Positions 7,882 through 15,706 of a stretch of 44,249 bases of DNA are shown here, one piece after another. Numbering within the stretch: position 1 is the stretch's first letter; every line of letters starts with the position of its first letter. A program made the position numbers and the translations under genes. Location: NCBI GenBank assembly GCA_903851305.1, contig CAINNX010000155.1, positions 1 through 44,249 on the forward strand, in the 5' to 3' direction. Source of the DNA: an uncultured Hyphomicrobiales bacterium (GTDB taxonomy: Bacteria; Pseudomonadota; Alphaproteobacteria; Rhizobiales; Beijerinckiaceae). Below the pieces are notes generated by a model that was not told the DNA's origin, searched no databases, and saw only the letters and a program-made list of their open reading frames with translations.

Positions 7882-8853
7882 ATGACATCCATGATATTGC
7901 CTCCGAAACAGCCTGCAGCGCGCCGCTTTGTATTTGTTGCCATGGTGCTGGCCTGTGTCGTGCTGTCGCCGCTGGCCGTCCTCAGCGGTTATGGGCTCGA
8001 TGTCATTACCGAGATCATGATTTTTGCGATCGTGGCGGTGAGCCTGAACCTCATTCTGGGCTATGGCGGCATGGTGTCATTCGGTCATGCGGCTTTCTTC
8101 GGCCTTGGTGCCTATGCGACCGTGCTCATCTCGACACGATATGATGTCAGTCCCTGGCTTGGGCTTGCCGGGGGCGTGGGGACGGCCACGGCTGCCGCCA
8201 TTGTGATTGGCGCCTTCTGCGTGCGCCTCGGTGGTGTCGGCTTTTTCATGATGAGCCTGGCCTTCGCGCAATTGCTGAACTCGGGCGCGATCAAATGGCG
8301 ACCGTTGACCGGCGGTTCGGACGGCGTCGGCGGATTGCTTCGTCCGGAACTTTTCGGGTTCGATCTGTCCGATGCGGGCCCGATGTATCTGTTCACGGCC
8401 GCCGGTCTTGTCGGCGTGCTGCTGTTCATGCGGATGGTGATCGCCTCACCTTTCGGACATGCGATGGTGGGAACCCGCGAGAGCAGCCTGCGCATGGATG
8501 CGATCGGCTACCAGACGCGCCGCATCCGCCTCGCTGCCTTCGCGGTTTCGGGCGCCATCGCTGGCTTGGGCGGTGCCTTATATGCCTTTTACAATGGCTT
8601 TGTTTCGCCCGACGCCCTCTCGTTTGGCATGTCGGGCATGATCCTTTTGATGGTGATCCTCGGGGGCAAGGGGTCGCTGCTGGGACCAGTCCTCGGCGCC
8701 GGTCTGTTCCTGTCCGTCAAGAACATTGTCAGCACACACACCTCCCACTGGCTGCTCATTGTCGGCTGTATTTTCGTGGCCTGCGTCATGGTCTGTCCGG
8801 ACGGCATTCTCGGTTTTGGCAAAAGGCTTTTCCGATCAGGTGAGCGACGCTGA
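7882..8853 (+). CDS. livM: ABC transporter permease, LivM type
   Basis: A 323-residue polytopic membrane protein. The signature AIVAVSLNLILGYGGMVSFG (roughly residues 50-70) is followed by HAAFFGLGAYATVL, and the conserved loop MILLMVILGGKGSLLGPVLG is near the C-terminus. Partner of the preceding LivH-type permease. It starts directly after the livH stop and shares one base with livG (TGATG). Confidence 0.93.
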   Translation: MTSMILPPKQPAARRFVFVAMVLACVVLSPLAVLSGYGLDVITEIMIFAIVAVSLNLILGYGGMVSFGHAAFFGLGAYATVLISTRYDVSPWLGLAGGVGTATAAAIVIGAFCVRLGGVGFFMMSLAFAQLLNSGAIKWRPLTGGSDGVGGLLRPELFGFDLSDAGPMYLFTAAGLVGVLLFMRMVIASPFGHAMVGTRESSLRMDAIGYQTRRIRLAAFAVSGAIAGLGGALYAFYNGFVSPDALSFGMSGMILLMVILGGKGSLLGPVLGAGLFLSVKNIVSTHTSHWLLIVGCIFVACVMVCPDGILGFGKRLFRSGERR

Positions 8854-9590
8854 TGCTGCGGCTTGAAAACATCTCCAAGGCTTTTGGAAGCCTCGTCGTG
8901 TCCAATTCCGTGACGCTCGACGTCACTGCGGGTCAGCGTCACACCATCATCGGCCCGAACGGCGCGGGCAAGACGACGCTGATCAACCAGATCGGCGGCC
9001 AGCTCTCCCCCGATAGCGGCAAGATCTTCCTGCATGGCCAAGAGATCACGCGACTTTCCGCCCCCCTGCGGGCGCGCGCTGGTCTCGCCCGCACATTTCA
9101 AAAAAACACCTTGTTTCAGGCGCTGTCTGTGTTCGAAAACGTGCGGCTCGGCGCGCAGGCGGCGCATGGCCGGACTTACGATCTCTTTCGCAGCTGGCGC
9201 AGTGACACGGGAGTCCTGGCGCAGGCAGAGCAGGCGATCGAGCAGATGAACCTTGGACGGATCGCGGCGCAGCCTGTCGGCAAATTGTCCTACGGAGATC
9301 TTCGCCAAGTTGAAGTCGCCGTCGCGCTCGCCACCAGCCCCACGGTTTTGCTGCTTGACGAACCGACGTCTGGACTGTCGCCGAGCGAGACCGCGCAGAT
9401 GATCGATGTCCTTCGCGCGCTGCCGCGCGAGATCAGCATCCTGATGATCGAACATGACATGGAGGTCGTGTTCTCGATCGCCGACCACATCACCGTCCTC
9501 TATTATGGTGAAGTGATCGCCAGCGGCGCGCCACGCAACGTCGCGGATGATCCCCGTGTGCAGGAAGTCTATCTCGGAGCTCCGCAATGA
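8853..9590 (+). CDS. livG: ABC transporter ATP-binding protein, LivG type
   Basis: A 245-residue ATPase. Walker A reads GPNGAGKTT, the signature region is LSYGDLRQVEVAVALA (LSYG in place of LSGG), and Walker B reads VLLLDEPTSGLS, followed by the switch histidine in ILMIEHDMEVV. ARAGLARTFQKNTLFQALSV is the LivG-type Q-loop. It energises import together with the LivF-type partner. It overlaps livF by four bases. Confidence 0.94.
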   Translation: MLRLENISKAFGSLVVSNSVTLDVTAGQRHTIIGPNGAGKTTLINQIGGQLSPDSGKIFLHGQEITRLSAPLRARAGLARTFQKNTLFQALSVFENVRLGAQAAHGRTYDLFRSWRSDTGVLAQAEQAIEQMNLGRIAAQPVGKLSYGDLRQVEVAVALATSPTVLLLDEPTSGLSPSETAQMIDVLRALPREISILMIEHDMEVVFSIADHITVLYYGEVIASGAPRNVADDPRVQEVYLGAPQ

Positions 9591-10285
9591 GTCTCGTTGT
9601 CGAGAAGCTCAATGCCTTTTATGGGGCGAGCCATATTCTGCACAACGTTTCGCTCCATGTCGGCGAAGGAGAGATCGTTTCGCTTCTGGGTCGAAACGGC
9701 GCGGGCAAAACCACGACGCTCCTGTCGGTGATGGGATATCTTGCGCCGCGGCCCGGCAGCATCCGGTTTCAGGGCCGCGAAATCGGCGGACTGGCGCCCC
9801 ACCGCGTGTCGCGTCTCGGCCTAGGCTTTGTGCCGCAGGAGCGTGGCATTTTCAAAAGCCTGACGGTCGAGGAGAACCTTTTGGTGGCGGCCCGCCCGGG
9901 CAAGGCCGCGCGCTGGTCCCTTCCGGACGTCTATCGCATGTTTCCCCGTCTTGAGGAGCGACGCGCGTTCCGCGGCACCAAGTTGTCGGGCGGCGAACAG
10001 CAGATGCTCTCGATTGCGCGGGCTTTGCTGCTCAATCCACAATTCCTGATTCTCGACGAACCCTCCGAGGGGCTGGCTCCGCTGATCGTCCAGGACATTA
10101 TGGCCATCATCCGCAGCGTCCGCGATGCTGGCGTGGCCGTGCTCATCATCGAGCAGAACATCAGGGTCGCGCTCGCCATCGCCGACCGCCATTACATCCT
10201 GAACAAGGGCGCGGTGACCTTTCGGGGATCCAGCGACATGTTGCAGGCCAACCCGGGCCTTCTGCGCGAGCAGCTTGCCCTGTGA
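9587..10285 (+). CDS. livF: ABC transporter ATP-binding protein, LivF type
   Basis: A 232-residue ATPase. Walker A is GRNGAGKTTTLLSVMG, the signature is LSGGEQQMLSIARALL and Walker B is FLILDEPSEGLAP, with IIEQNIRVAL as the H-loop equivalent seen in LivF (Gln-Asn in place of His-Asp). The Q-loop region LGLGFVPQERGIFKSLTVEE is typical. It completes a full HAAT importer (binder, two permeases, two ATPases). Confidence 0.94.
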   Translation: MSLVVEKLNAFYGASHILHNVSLHVGEGEIVSLLGRNGAGKTTTLLSVMGYLAPRPGSIRFQGREIGGLAPHRVSRLGLGFVPQERGIFKSLTVEENLLVAARPGKAARWSLPDVYRMFPRLEERRAFRGTKLSGGEQQMLSIARALLLNPQFLILDEPSEGLAPLIVQDIMAIIRSVRDAGVAVLIIEQNIRVALAIADRHYILNKGAVTFRGSSDMLQANPGLLREQLAL

Positions 10286-10319
10286 CTCAAACGACGCGCG
10301 CTTGAACGCAACAGCGAGA

Positions 10320-11183
10320 ATGACGATGACGGATGAAAACAAAAAGACAATCGGCCTTGTCGGCATTGGCCGCATGGGTCTGGCGATCACGAAACATCTG
10401 ACGCACCATGGCTACAAGACCATCGTCAATGACCTCGACGCGGGCCAGTGCGATGCCGCAGCCAGGGACCATGGCTCGCGCGTGGCCGGAACGCCTGCCG
10501 AAGTGGGTGCTGCGGCGCGCTTTGTTATTATTGCCGTCGGCTTCGATGACGAGGCCACGCAGGTTGTGCTTGGCCCGGGAGGCCTGATCGAGACCATGCC
10601 TACTGGTTCGATTGTCGCCGTTTCATCGACCTGCACGCCCGACCACGTCAAATGGCTCGCGAAAAAACTTGCCGTGAAAGGAATCCGTCTCGCCGACGCG
10701 CCGATCTGCCGTGGCGCCAAGGCCGCGGACGAGGGCACGATGCTGACGCTTGTCGGCGCGTCGGAGGAGGTTTTCGCGATCCTCGATCCCGTCTATCGAA
10801 CCTTTAGCTCACAGGTCGTGTTGCTCGGCGATGTAGGTGCCGGCCAGTTCGGCAAGTCGATGAACAATTTCCTGCTGTGGGTAAATGGCATCGCCCTGAT
10901 CGAGGCCGGTCGTCTCAGCGAGGCGAATGGCGTGGATCTGGTTCGTTTGCGCGACGCCCTGCTTCTCGGCTCCGGAGCCTCGGACGCCTTGCAGAACTGG
11001 GAGAATGTTTCCTTCATTTGGGCGCTGAAGGACATGCAGATCGTCAGCAAGATCGCGGATTCCGTCGGGCTCTCTATGCCTGTCGCCGGGGCGATCAAGG
11101 AACTCGTCAAGGATGGCTTGCGCATCAAGCAGCAGAACCCTCCCGACTGGACGGGACGCCTTTCGAAGACCAAGGCTCCTTGA
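10320..11183 (+). CDS. NAD(P)-dependent beta-hydroxyacid dehydrogenase family protein
   Basis: A 287-residue protein of the 3-hydroxyisobutyrate/6-phosphogluconate dehydrogenase superfamily. It has an N-terminal Rossmann motif, GLVGIGRMGLAITKHL, and the catalytic-lysine region GDVGAGQFGKSMNNFLLWVN. The substrate loop is DAPICRGAKAADEGTM, whereas classic members read DAPVSGG, so the substrate may differ from simple hydroxyisobutyrate or tartronate semialdehyde. The ATG at 10326 is an alternative start with better spacing to GCGAG. It lies 34 bases after livF and is probably the last gene of the operon, reducing or oxidising a product of the imported compound. Confidence 0.85.
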   Translation: MTMTDENKKTIGLVGIGRMGLAITKHLTHHGYKTIVNDLDAGQCDAAARDHGSRVAGTPAEVGAAARFVIIAVGFDDEATQVVLGPGGLIETMPTGSIVAVSSTCTPDHVKWLAKKLAVKGIRLADAPICRGAKAADEGTMLTLVGASEEVFAILDPVYRTFSSQVVLLGDVGAGQFGKSMNNFLLWVNGIALIEAGRLSEANGVDLVRLRDALLLGSGASDALQNWENVSFIWALKDMQIVSKIADSVGLSMPVAGAIKELVKDGLRIKQQNPPDWTGRLSKTKAP

Positions 11184-11660
11184 TGCAAGCTGGGGCCGTA
11201 GGTCCCGTGTCCGAAAGAGCTTCAGAGCGCCCCTGATCAAGGGACGTTTTCGTTTCACGCCTCCAAATGGCAGTGGCTAAACTGGCGGACAAACCCGGCG
11301 AGTAGCCGAATGCCTTGATGGAACTGGTAGGAAAGGTGTCGAGCGATTTGCAAGCCACCATTCTCGCCCGGATCAAGTTGTTTGCGGAGTGGATCCGCAG
11401 TTTTAGGGAAACATCACTGTCGGCGATGTTCAGGGAAACCATAGCTTCGAATCTCGAGGGGGCGGACAAAATCGAGCCCCTGACGACGCTCCCTTTGACC
11501 GCACGTGTTCGTGAGATCAGGTGCTCGGAGAGACCTTGAGGCAGTGCGCGTTTATTTGGGATAGACATGGTTCCTGCTCGTTGGCGAGCGATGCGTAGCA
11601 GTGATGTGCGTTCGGTAAAGGTGGCTGCAGGTCCCCGCAGCCAACATTCCAAAAAAAGTC
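11184..11660. other. Non-coding or cryptic intergenic stretch
   Basis: About 480 bases between the dehydrogenase gene and the terminator, with no recognisable gene. An open frame on the minus strand (about 11125-11652, containing an ATG at about 11568) could encode up to 175 residues, but it runs into the 3' end of the dehydrogenase gene on the other strand and resembles no family I know. A hairpin GGCTGC (11623-11628)/GCAGCC (11637-11642) is present without a T-tract. It may contain a decayed gene; nothing can be asserted. Confidence 0.4.
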
Positions 11661-11664
11661 AAAA

Positions 11665-11705
11665 TTAAAAAAATAAGAAAACCTCTCAATCAGAGAGGCT
11701 TTTGT
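11665..11705 (-). terminator. Bidirectional intrinsic terminator
   Basis: CCTCTC (11682-11687) and GAGAGG (11693-11698) form a stem with a 5-base loop. On the minus strand it is followed by a strong U-tract (complement of 11665-11681), ending the UbiD/molybdenum-hydroxylase/TTT operon. On the plus strand a weaker T-rich tail (11699-11710) follows. Confidence 0.8.
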
Positions 11706-11784
11706 GTTTGCGGACGCTCGCGCTTTTGTGTCAGCGACAGATCCCAATTTGATGCTTGCTGTGTAGTCCGAAGGGAACTTCAAT

Positions 11785-12858
11785 TTACTCGGCAATCGAC
11801 TCTATCAGAAGCTTCTTGATCTCCAGTGTCACCTTGCCCATCAGATCCAGCACGCGTTCGACTTCTGCAGCCGATGCCATATCCGGCTTTTCCTGATTGA
11901 TGCGTTCATATTCTTCGAGATAAGCGGCATCTTTGCGCAAAGCTTCAAATCCTTGCCGTAGAGCGGATACGGCTTCCGGCGGAGAGCCGGTCGGCAGGAA
12001 AAACCCGCGCTGCAATTTTGTTGCAATATTGTTCACCTGCAACAAAGCCTCATAGCGCACGCCGGAGGGTTCTTTACCGAAAGCCTTCTTATAGACGACG
12101 CTATAGGCTTCGATCCCTTGCGCATCCAGCGCAGGATTGCCCGACGGTTTTCCATCATCGCCGATGACATCATAATACCAGAGCGGCATGCCGATGCCTG
12201 GCGTAATAATATTGGGAATGACCTGCGTGCGATAAGCAGGCAGCGAGCTCGCTGTCATATTGATCTCGTTCTGGATAAACGCCTTGTTGAGGTCACCAGC
12301 AGTCGGAAAGCCTGTTACGGGTTTGTAGGGTACGTTCATCACTTCGAGTGCGAGACGAAGCCGCGTATCATGCGAGGCTGCTTTGCTATAGCCACCGGTA
12401 AACATGCGTGTCGCCTTGCCGATGTCGGCGGGTACGACGAGGCCGGGCGGGGAATCCTTGCGCGCATAGGCAATTGTCCAGCCGCGCCACCCGCCGATGG
12501 CCACATAGGCTTTTTCAAGCCGGATTTTCAGCGTCGGCGCATCGACCAGAGGCTCTACGGGGCTCACAGTAAAAAAGCCGCCGGTCATGCCATCAGCTTT
12601 TGAATTGATATTGAGACCCAACATATTCATTCCGAGCGCGCCGCCTGCACCCGGGATATTCTGGATGATAATGGTCGGTTGGCCCGGAATATGGCGGGTA
12701 ATATGGCGCGTCATAATGCGCGCATCCGTGTCGACATTGCCGCCCGCGCCGTAATTGACGATCACCGAAATCGTTTTGCCTTCATAAAAAGGCGTTTGCG
12801 CAAATGCCGGTGCGAGAGACAGGCAAAGCCCGCCAAGAATTGAAAGACCGCGACGCAT
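11785..12858 (-). CDS. TTT-type (Bug family) solute-binding protein
   Basis: A 357-residue exported receptor. The start at 12858 follows an AAGGGAGA ribosome site and gives a classic Sec signal (MRRGLSILGGLCLSLAPAFA, then QTPFYEGKT). Mature motifs of the tripartite tricarboxylate transporter receptor family are ISVIVNYGAGGNVDTDARI, HIPGQPTIIIQNIPGAGG and VPYKPVTGFPTAGDLN. Such periplasmic proteins bind carboxylates, usually through their carboxyl group. It is the last gene of the leftward UbiD/molybdenum-hydroxylase operon, suggesting that it delivers that pathway's substrate. No TctA/TctB membrane partner is in the window. Confidence 0.87.
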   Translation of the reverse strand: MRRGLSILGGLCLSLAPAFAQTPFYEGKTISVIVNYGAGGNVDTDARIMTRHITRHIPGQPTIIIQNIPGAGGALGMNMLGLNINSKADGMTGGFFTVSPVEPLVDAPTLKIRLEKAYVAIGGWRGWTIAYARKDSPPGLVVPADIGKATRMFTGGYSKAASHDTRLRLALEVMNVPYKPVTGFPTAGDLNKAFIQNEINMTASSLPAYRTQVIPNIITPGIGMPLWYYDVIGDDGKPSGNPALDAQGIEAYSVVYKKAFGKEPSGVRYEALLQVNNIATKLQRGFFLPTGSPPEAVSALRQGFEALRKDAAYLEEYERINQEKPDMASAAEVERVLDLMGKVTLEIKKLLIESIAE

Positions 12859-12887
12859 GATGTCTCCCTTATCGTGAATGCCAATTT

Positions 12888-14357
12888 TCAAGCAGGTGGT
12901 GTTTCGCCCTTCAGGAGCCAGCCGAATTTTTCCTGCGCACGACGCATCAATTCATGGCTCGGCGCATTGCTCGGCGGGAATTTATCCATCCAGTGATAGG
13001 GCTTGCAGGCATTGATAAGTGCAACTGAATGCGTCATGTCGCCCACCGCGCGCCGGTCCGGCGGTAGAGCCGGGTCGGCACCAGAATCCCATGATCCGCG
13101 GATGAACTGGATGGATTCAACAGGATCTGTGCGTGTCAGCATGGCCCAGAGGACATTGTCAAGATTGGTGACATCGACATCGTCATCGACCACGACAATA
13201 TATTTCGAGGCATAGGCGGAGGCGCCACATTGTGCTGCAATATGGGCCGCTTGCACGGCATGACCTGGATAGCGCTGTTTGATCGCAACCGCATGGAACA
13301 TGCGCGCGCCTCCGACTTCGTGACACCATACCTGACGCACATCCGGCACGCCGGCATTGGTCATATTCTGTTTGATCATTGCCGAGCGCATGACCGCGCG
13401 ATAGCGCGCCATTTCATCGGGTCCTGCACCCATCGGCGGCACACCGAGGAGAATCGGATCATTGCGGTGATAAATTGCCTTGATGTCGATGACCGGCATT
13501 TGCCGCGCACCGCCCGCATAATGGCCCGACCATTCACCGAACGGCCCCTCGGTCATCATTCGGTCCTTGTTGACATAGCCTTCGAGCACGACTTCGGCAT
13601 GGGCGGGGATGGGCAGGCCTGTCACTTTGCCGCGCACCATGGGCACTGGTTTGCCGCGCATGCCGCCCACCATATCCAGTTCGAATGTGCCGTAAGGCGC
13701 TTCGATGCCGCCGTAGAAAAAGGCGATCGGGTCGCCGCCAAGCACCATGACAATCGGCAGGGCTTCGCCTTTCTTCCAATACTTCTCGCGGTGTAGGAAA
13801 CCATGGTGACCGCGCGCCATGACAATGCCAACCGTGTTGCGGTCATGCACTTGCGCGCGATAGGCGCCCGCATTAAGCCAGTCTTCTTCCGGATCACGGG
13901 TGATGCTGTAGGTGCCGGTCCCGATATAGCGGCCACCATCTTTCTCGTGCCAGACAGGCGCGGGAAATTTCGTCACATCCACCGCATCGCCGGTGAGGAT
14001 GTTTTCAAAGATCGGACCGTCTTCGACCATGACATGGGGAATGCTTTTCGGATTTTCTAAATAAGCGCGGCGATAGGCATCGCTTAATTCCCACTTATTG
14101 AAATGGTCAGGAAAACCCAACGTCATATTGCGACGTTTCCCGGCAAACATATTGAGCAGAAGACGGAAGCCTTTCGGGCAGCCTGGAACTTCGTCAAAGA
14201 GAACGCAAGGCCCGTCTTCCGCACGCAGCACGGCTTCTGCCGCAAGGCCGATATCTTCTTGCCAGGAAGCGCCTTTCACATGGCGTAATTCGCCAAGTCT
14301 CTCGGTTGCGGTCAGCCATTCGCGTAAATCATGATAGGCAATATGCGGTTCGGTCAT
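12888..14357 (-). CDS. UbiD-family prenylated-FMN decarboxylase
   Basis: A 489-residue (de)carboxylase of the UbiD family, which uses prenylated FMN made by a UbiX partner not found here. It shows the cofactor/metal-site stretch TYSITRDPEEDWLNAGAYRA and HDRNTVGIVMARGHHG, and the conserved acidic segment MMTEGPFGEWSGHYAG that carries catalytic glutamates, with SKYIVVVDDDVDVTNLDNVL toward the C-terminus. Start at 14357 behind AAAAGGAC. Known members act on hydroxybenzoates, phenylphosphate, furan- and pyrrole-carboxylates and polycyclic acids. Here it is linked to a molybdenum hydroxylase and hydrolase, which fits an aromatic or heteroaromatic acid. The substrate is unknown. Confidence 0.92.
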   Translation of the reverse strand: MTEPHIAYHDLREWLTATERLGELRHVKGASWQEDIGLAAEAVLRAEDGPCVLFDEVPGCPKGFRLLLNMFAGKRRNMTLGFPDHFNKWELSDAYRRAYLENPKSIPHVMVEDGPIFENILTGDAVDVTKFPAPVWHEKDGGRYIGTGTYSITRDPEEDWLNAGAYRAQVHDRNTVGIVMARGHHGFLHREKYWKKGEALPIVMVLGGDPIAFFYGGIEAPYGTFELDMVGGMRGKPVPMVRGKVTGLPIPAHAEVVLEGYVNKDRMMTEGPFGEWSGHYAGGARQMPVIDIKAIYHRNDPILLGVPPMGAGPDEMARYRAVMRSAMIKQNMTNAGVPDVRQVWCHEVGGARMFHAVAIKQRYPGHAVQAAHIAAQCGASAYASKYIVVVDDDVDVTNLDNVLWAMLTRTDPVESIQFIRGSWDSGADPALPPDRRAVGDMTHSVALINACKPYHWMDKFPPSNAPSHELMRRAQEKFGWLLKGETPPA

Positions 14358-14370
14358 TGCGGAGTCCTTT

Positions 14371-14859
14371 TCACAGCCGTTTGTCGGGCCGAGAGAGAGT
14401 TTCAAGCGCAGCATCCACCATGCCCTGATAGCCGGTGCAGCGGCACAGATTGCCTGAGAGCTTTTCGCGGATCATGTCTTCGTTGATCTCGGAGGGATCA
14501 GCGTTTTCGCGCAATTCGACAAGCGTCATCAATACGCCCGGGGTGCAGAAGCCGCATTGCAAAGCATGATGGCGCGAAAAAGCATCCTGCAAGGGGTCGA
14601 GTTTGCCGGCTGCATCTGCCAGGCTTTCGACTGTCCGCACGGATCTGCCATCGCATTGCACGGCAAGGATCAGGCAGGAGCGCACCGAGCGGCTGTCGAG
14701 CAAAATGGTGCAGGAGCCGCAAACGCCATGTTCGCAGCCCGTATGTGTGCCGGTGAGATGAAGGCGGTGGCGCAGAAAATCGGCGAGATTTTCGCGCACC
14801 GGCACCTTCAGCCTGTACTGTTTCCCGTTCACTTCGATTGTGATGATGCGCTCATCCAT
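14371..14859 (-). CDS. Molybdenum hydroxylase [2Fe-2S] small subunit (CoxS/XdhC-like)
   Basis: A 162-residue iron-sulfur subunit of a xanthine-dehydrogenase-family hydroxylase. The plant-type ferredoxin cysteines lie in GCEHGVCGSCTILLD, and the second cluster cysteines in CGFCTPG and LCRCTGYQ. It passes electrons from the molybdenum subunit to FAD. The open frame extends upstream, but the ATG at 14859 with GGAAAGGA in front gives the normal N-terminus and overlaps the FAD-subunit gene by eight bases. It precedes the UbiD gene by 13 bases. Confidence 0.94.
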   Translation of the reverse strand: MDERIITIEVNGKQYRLKVPVRENLADFLRHRLHLTGTHTGCEHGVCGSCTILLDSRSVRSCLILAVQCDGRSVRTVESLADAAGKLDPLQDAFSRHHALQCGFCTPGVLMTLVELRENADPSEINEDMIREKLSGNLCRCTGYQGMVDAALETLSRPDKRL

Positions 14860-15706
14860 GGCGCAAAATCCTTTCCAGAACCTCGCGCAGGAGACAGGCT
14901 GCCAGATGCCGCTTGTAATCTGCATCATGATGCAGATCACTTTCTGCTGGCATTTGCGCAGCTTCTTGCGCCAATTTATCGATCAATGCAGGGCTCAGCT
15001 TCTGGCTCGTTGCAAACATTTCCAGCCTGTCGGCGCGCGCCTGAATGGTGCCGAGGCCCGCAAAAGCCATGCGCGCTTCTGTGATGGTTTCTCCAGCAAA
15101 GCGCAAATGCGTCGCGACGGCTACAACAGCAAAGTCACCCGAACGGCGGGCATATTCGCGAAAGCCGTGACGCGTGTCGGGATCACAAATAGGCAGGTCG
15201 ATATGGGTGAGAATTTCATCTTCTGCGAGCGATGTCGTCAGCGGCGCAACGGCAAAATCGCGGAAATTCATGATGCGCGTCCCGCGTCGGCTTGCAATAT
15301 AGAGCTGCGCGTCAAGCAGGGCGCAGACGAGCGGAATTTCGGAAGCCGGATCGAGATGGCACAGGCTGCCACCGACAGTGCCGCGATTACGGGTCTGCTG
15401 GTGACCGATATGGGCAATGGCGTCGGCCAGTACCGGACAATTTTCCTTGATGACAGGCGAGGCAAGTGCATCGGCTTGTCGCACCATGGCGCCGATCTGC
15501 ACAATTCCATCGCGCAGATTGATGCTGTCGAGTCCGTCGATTTTTTCGATGTCGACGAGATGTTGCGGCATGGCGACGCGGAAGTTCATCATCGGCATCA
15601 ACGATTGTCCGCCGGCTATGATGCGTGCATCGGGAAGATCGGCAAGGAGCGTCAGCAATTCGGCCATGGTCTCGGGCCGGTGATAGCCAAAGCCGGCGGC
15701 TTTCAT
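14852..15706 (-). CDS. Molybdenum hydroxylase FAD-binding subunit (CoxM-like)
   Basis: A 284-residue FAD subunit. It has both FAD-contact motifs, AGGQSLMPMMNFR near residue 32 and RGTVGGSLCHLDPASEIP near residue 108. The C-terminal CO-dehydrogenase flavoprotein domain contains EYARRSGDFAVVAVATHL. It overlaps the catalytic subunit gene by four bases (ATGA) and the iron-sulfur subunit gene by eight, so the three subunits are translationally coupled. Electron acceptor unknown. Confidence 0.94.
   Translation of the reverse strand: MKAAGFGYHRPETMAELLTLLADLPDARIIAGGQSLMPMMNFRVAMPQHLVDIEKIDGLDSINLRDGIVQIGAMVRQADALASPVIKENCPVLADAIAHIGHQQTRNRGTVGGSLCHLDPASEIPLVCALLDAQLYIASRRGTRIMNFRDFAVAPLTTSLAEDEILTHIDLPICDPDTRHGFREYARRSGDFAVVAVATHLRFAGETITEARMAFAGLGTIQARADRLEMFATSQKLSPALIDKLAQEAAQMPAESDLHHDADYKRHLAACLLREVLERILRHG

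Noticed and set aside
11623-11642. GGCTGC/GCAGCC hairpin as a terminator
   Set aside because: No T-tract on either side; the hairpin at 11682-11698 is the better terminator.
13230-13796. Histidine-rich plus-strand frame within the UbiD gene
   Set aside because: It is antisense to a full-length UbiD with intact motifs; the His-rich composition comes from reading the opposite strand.
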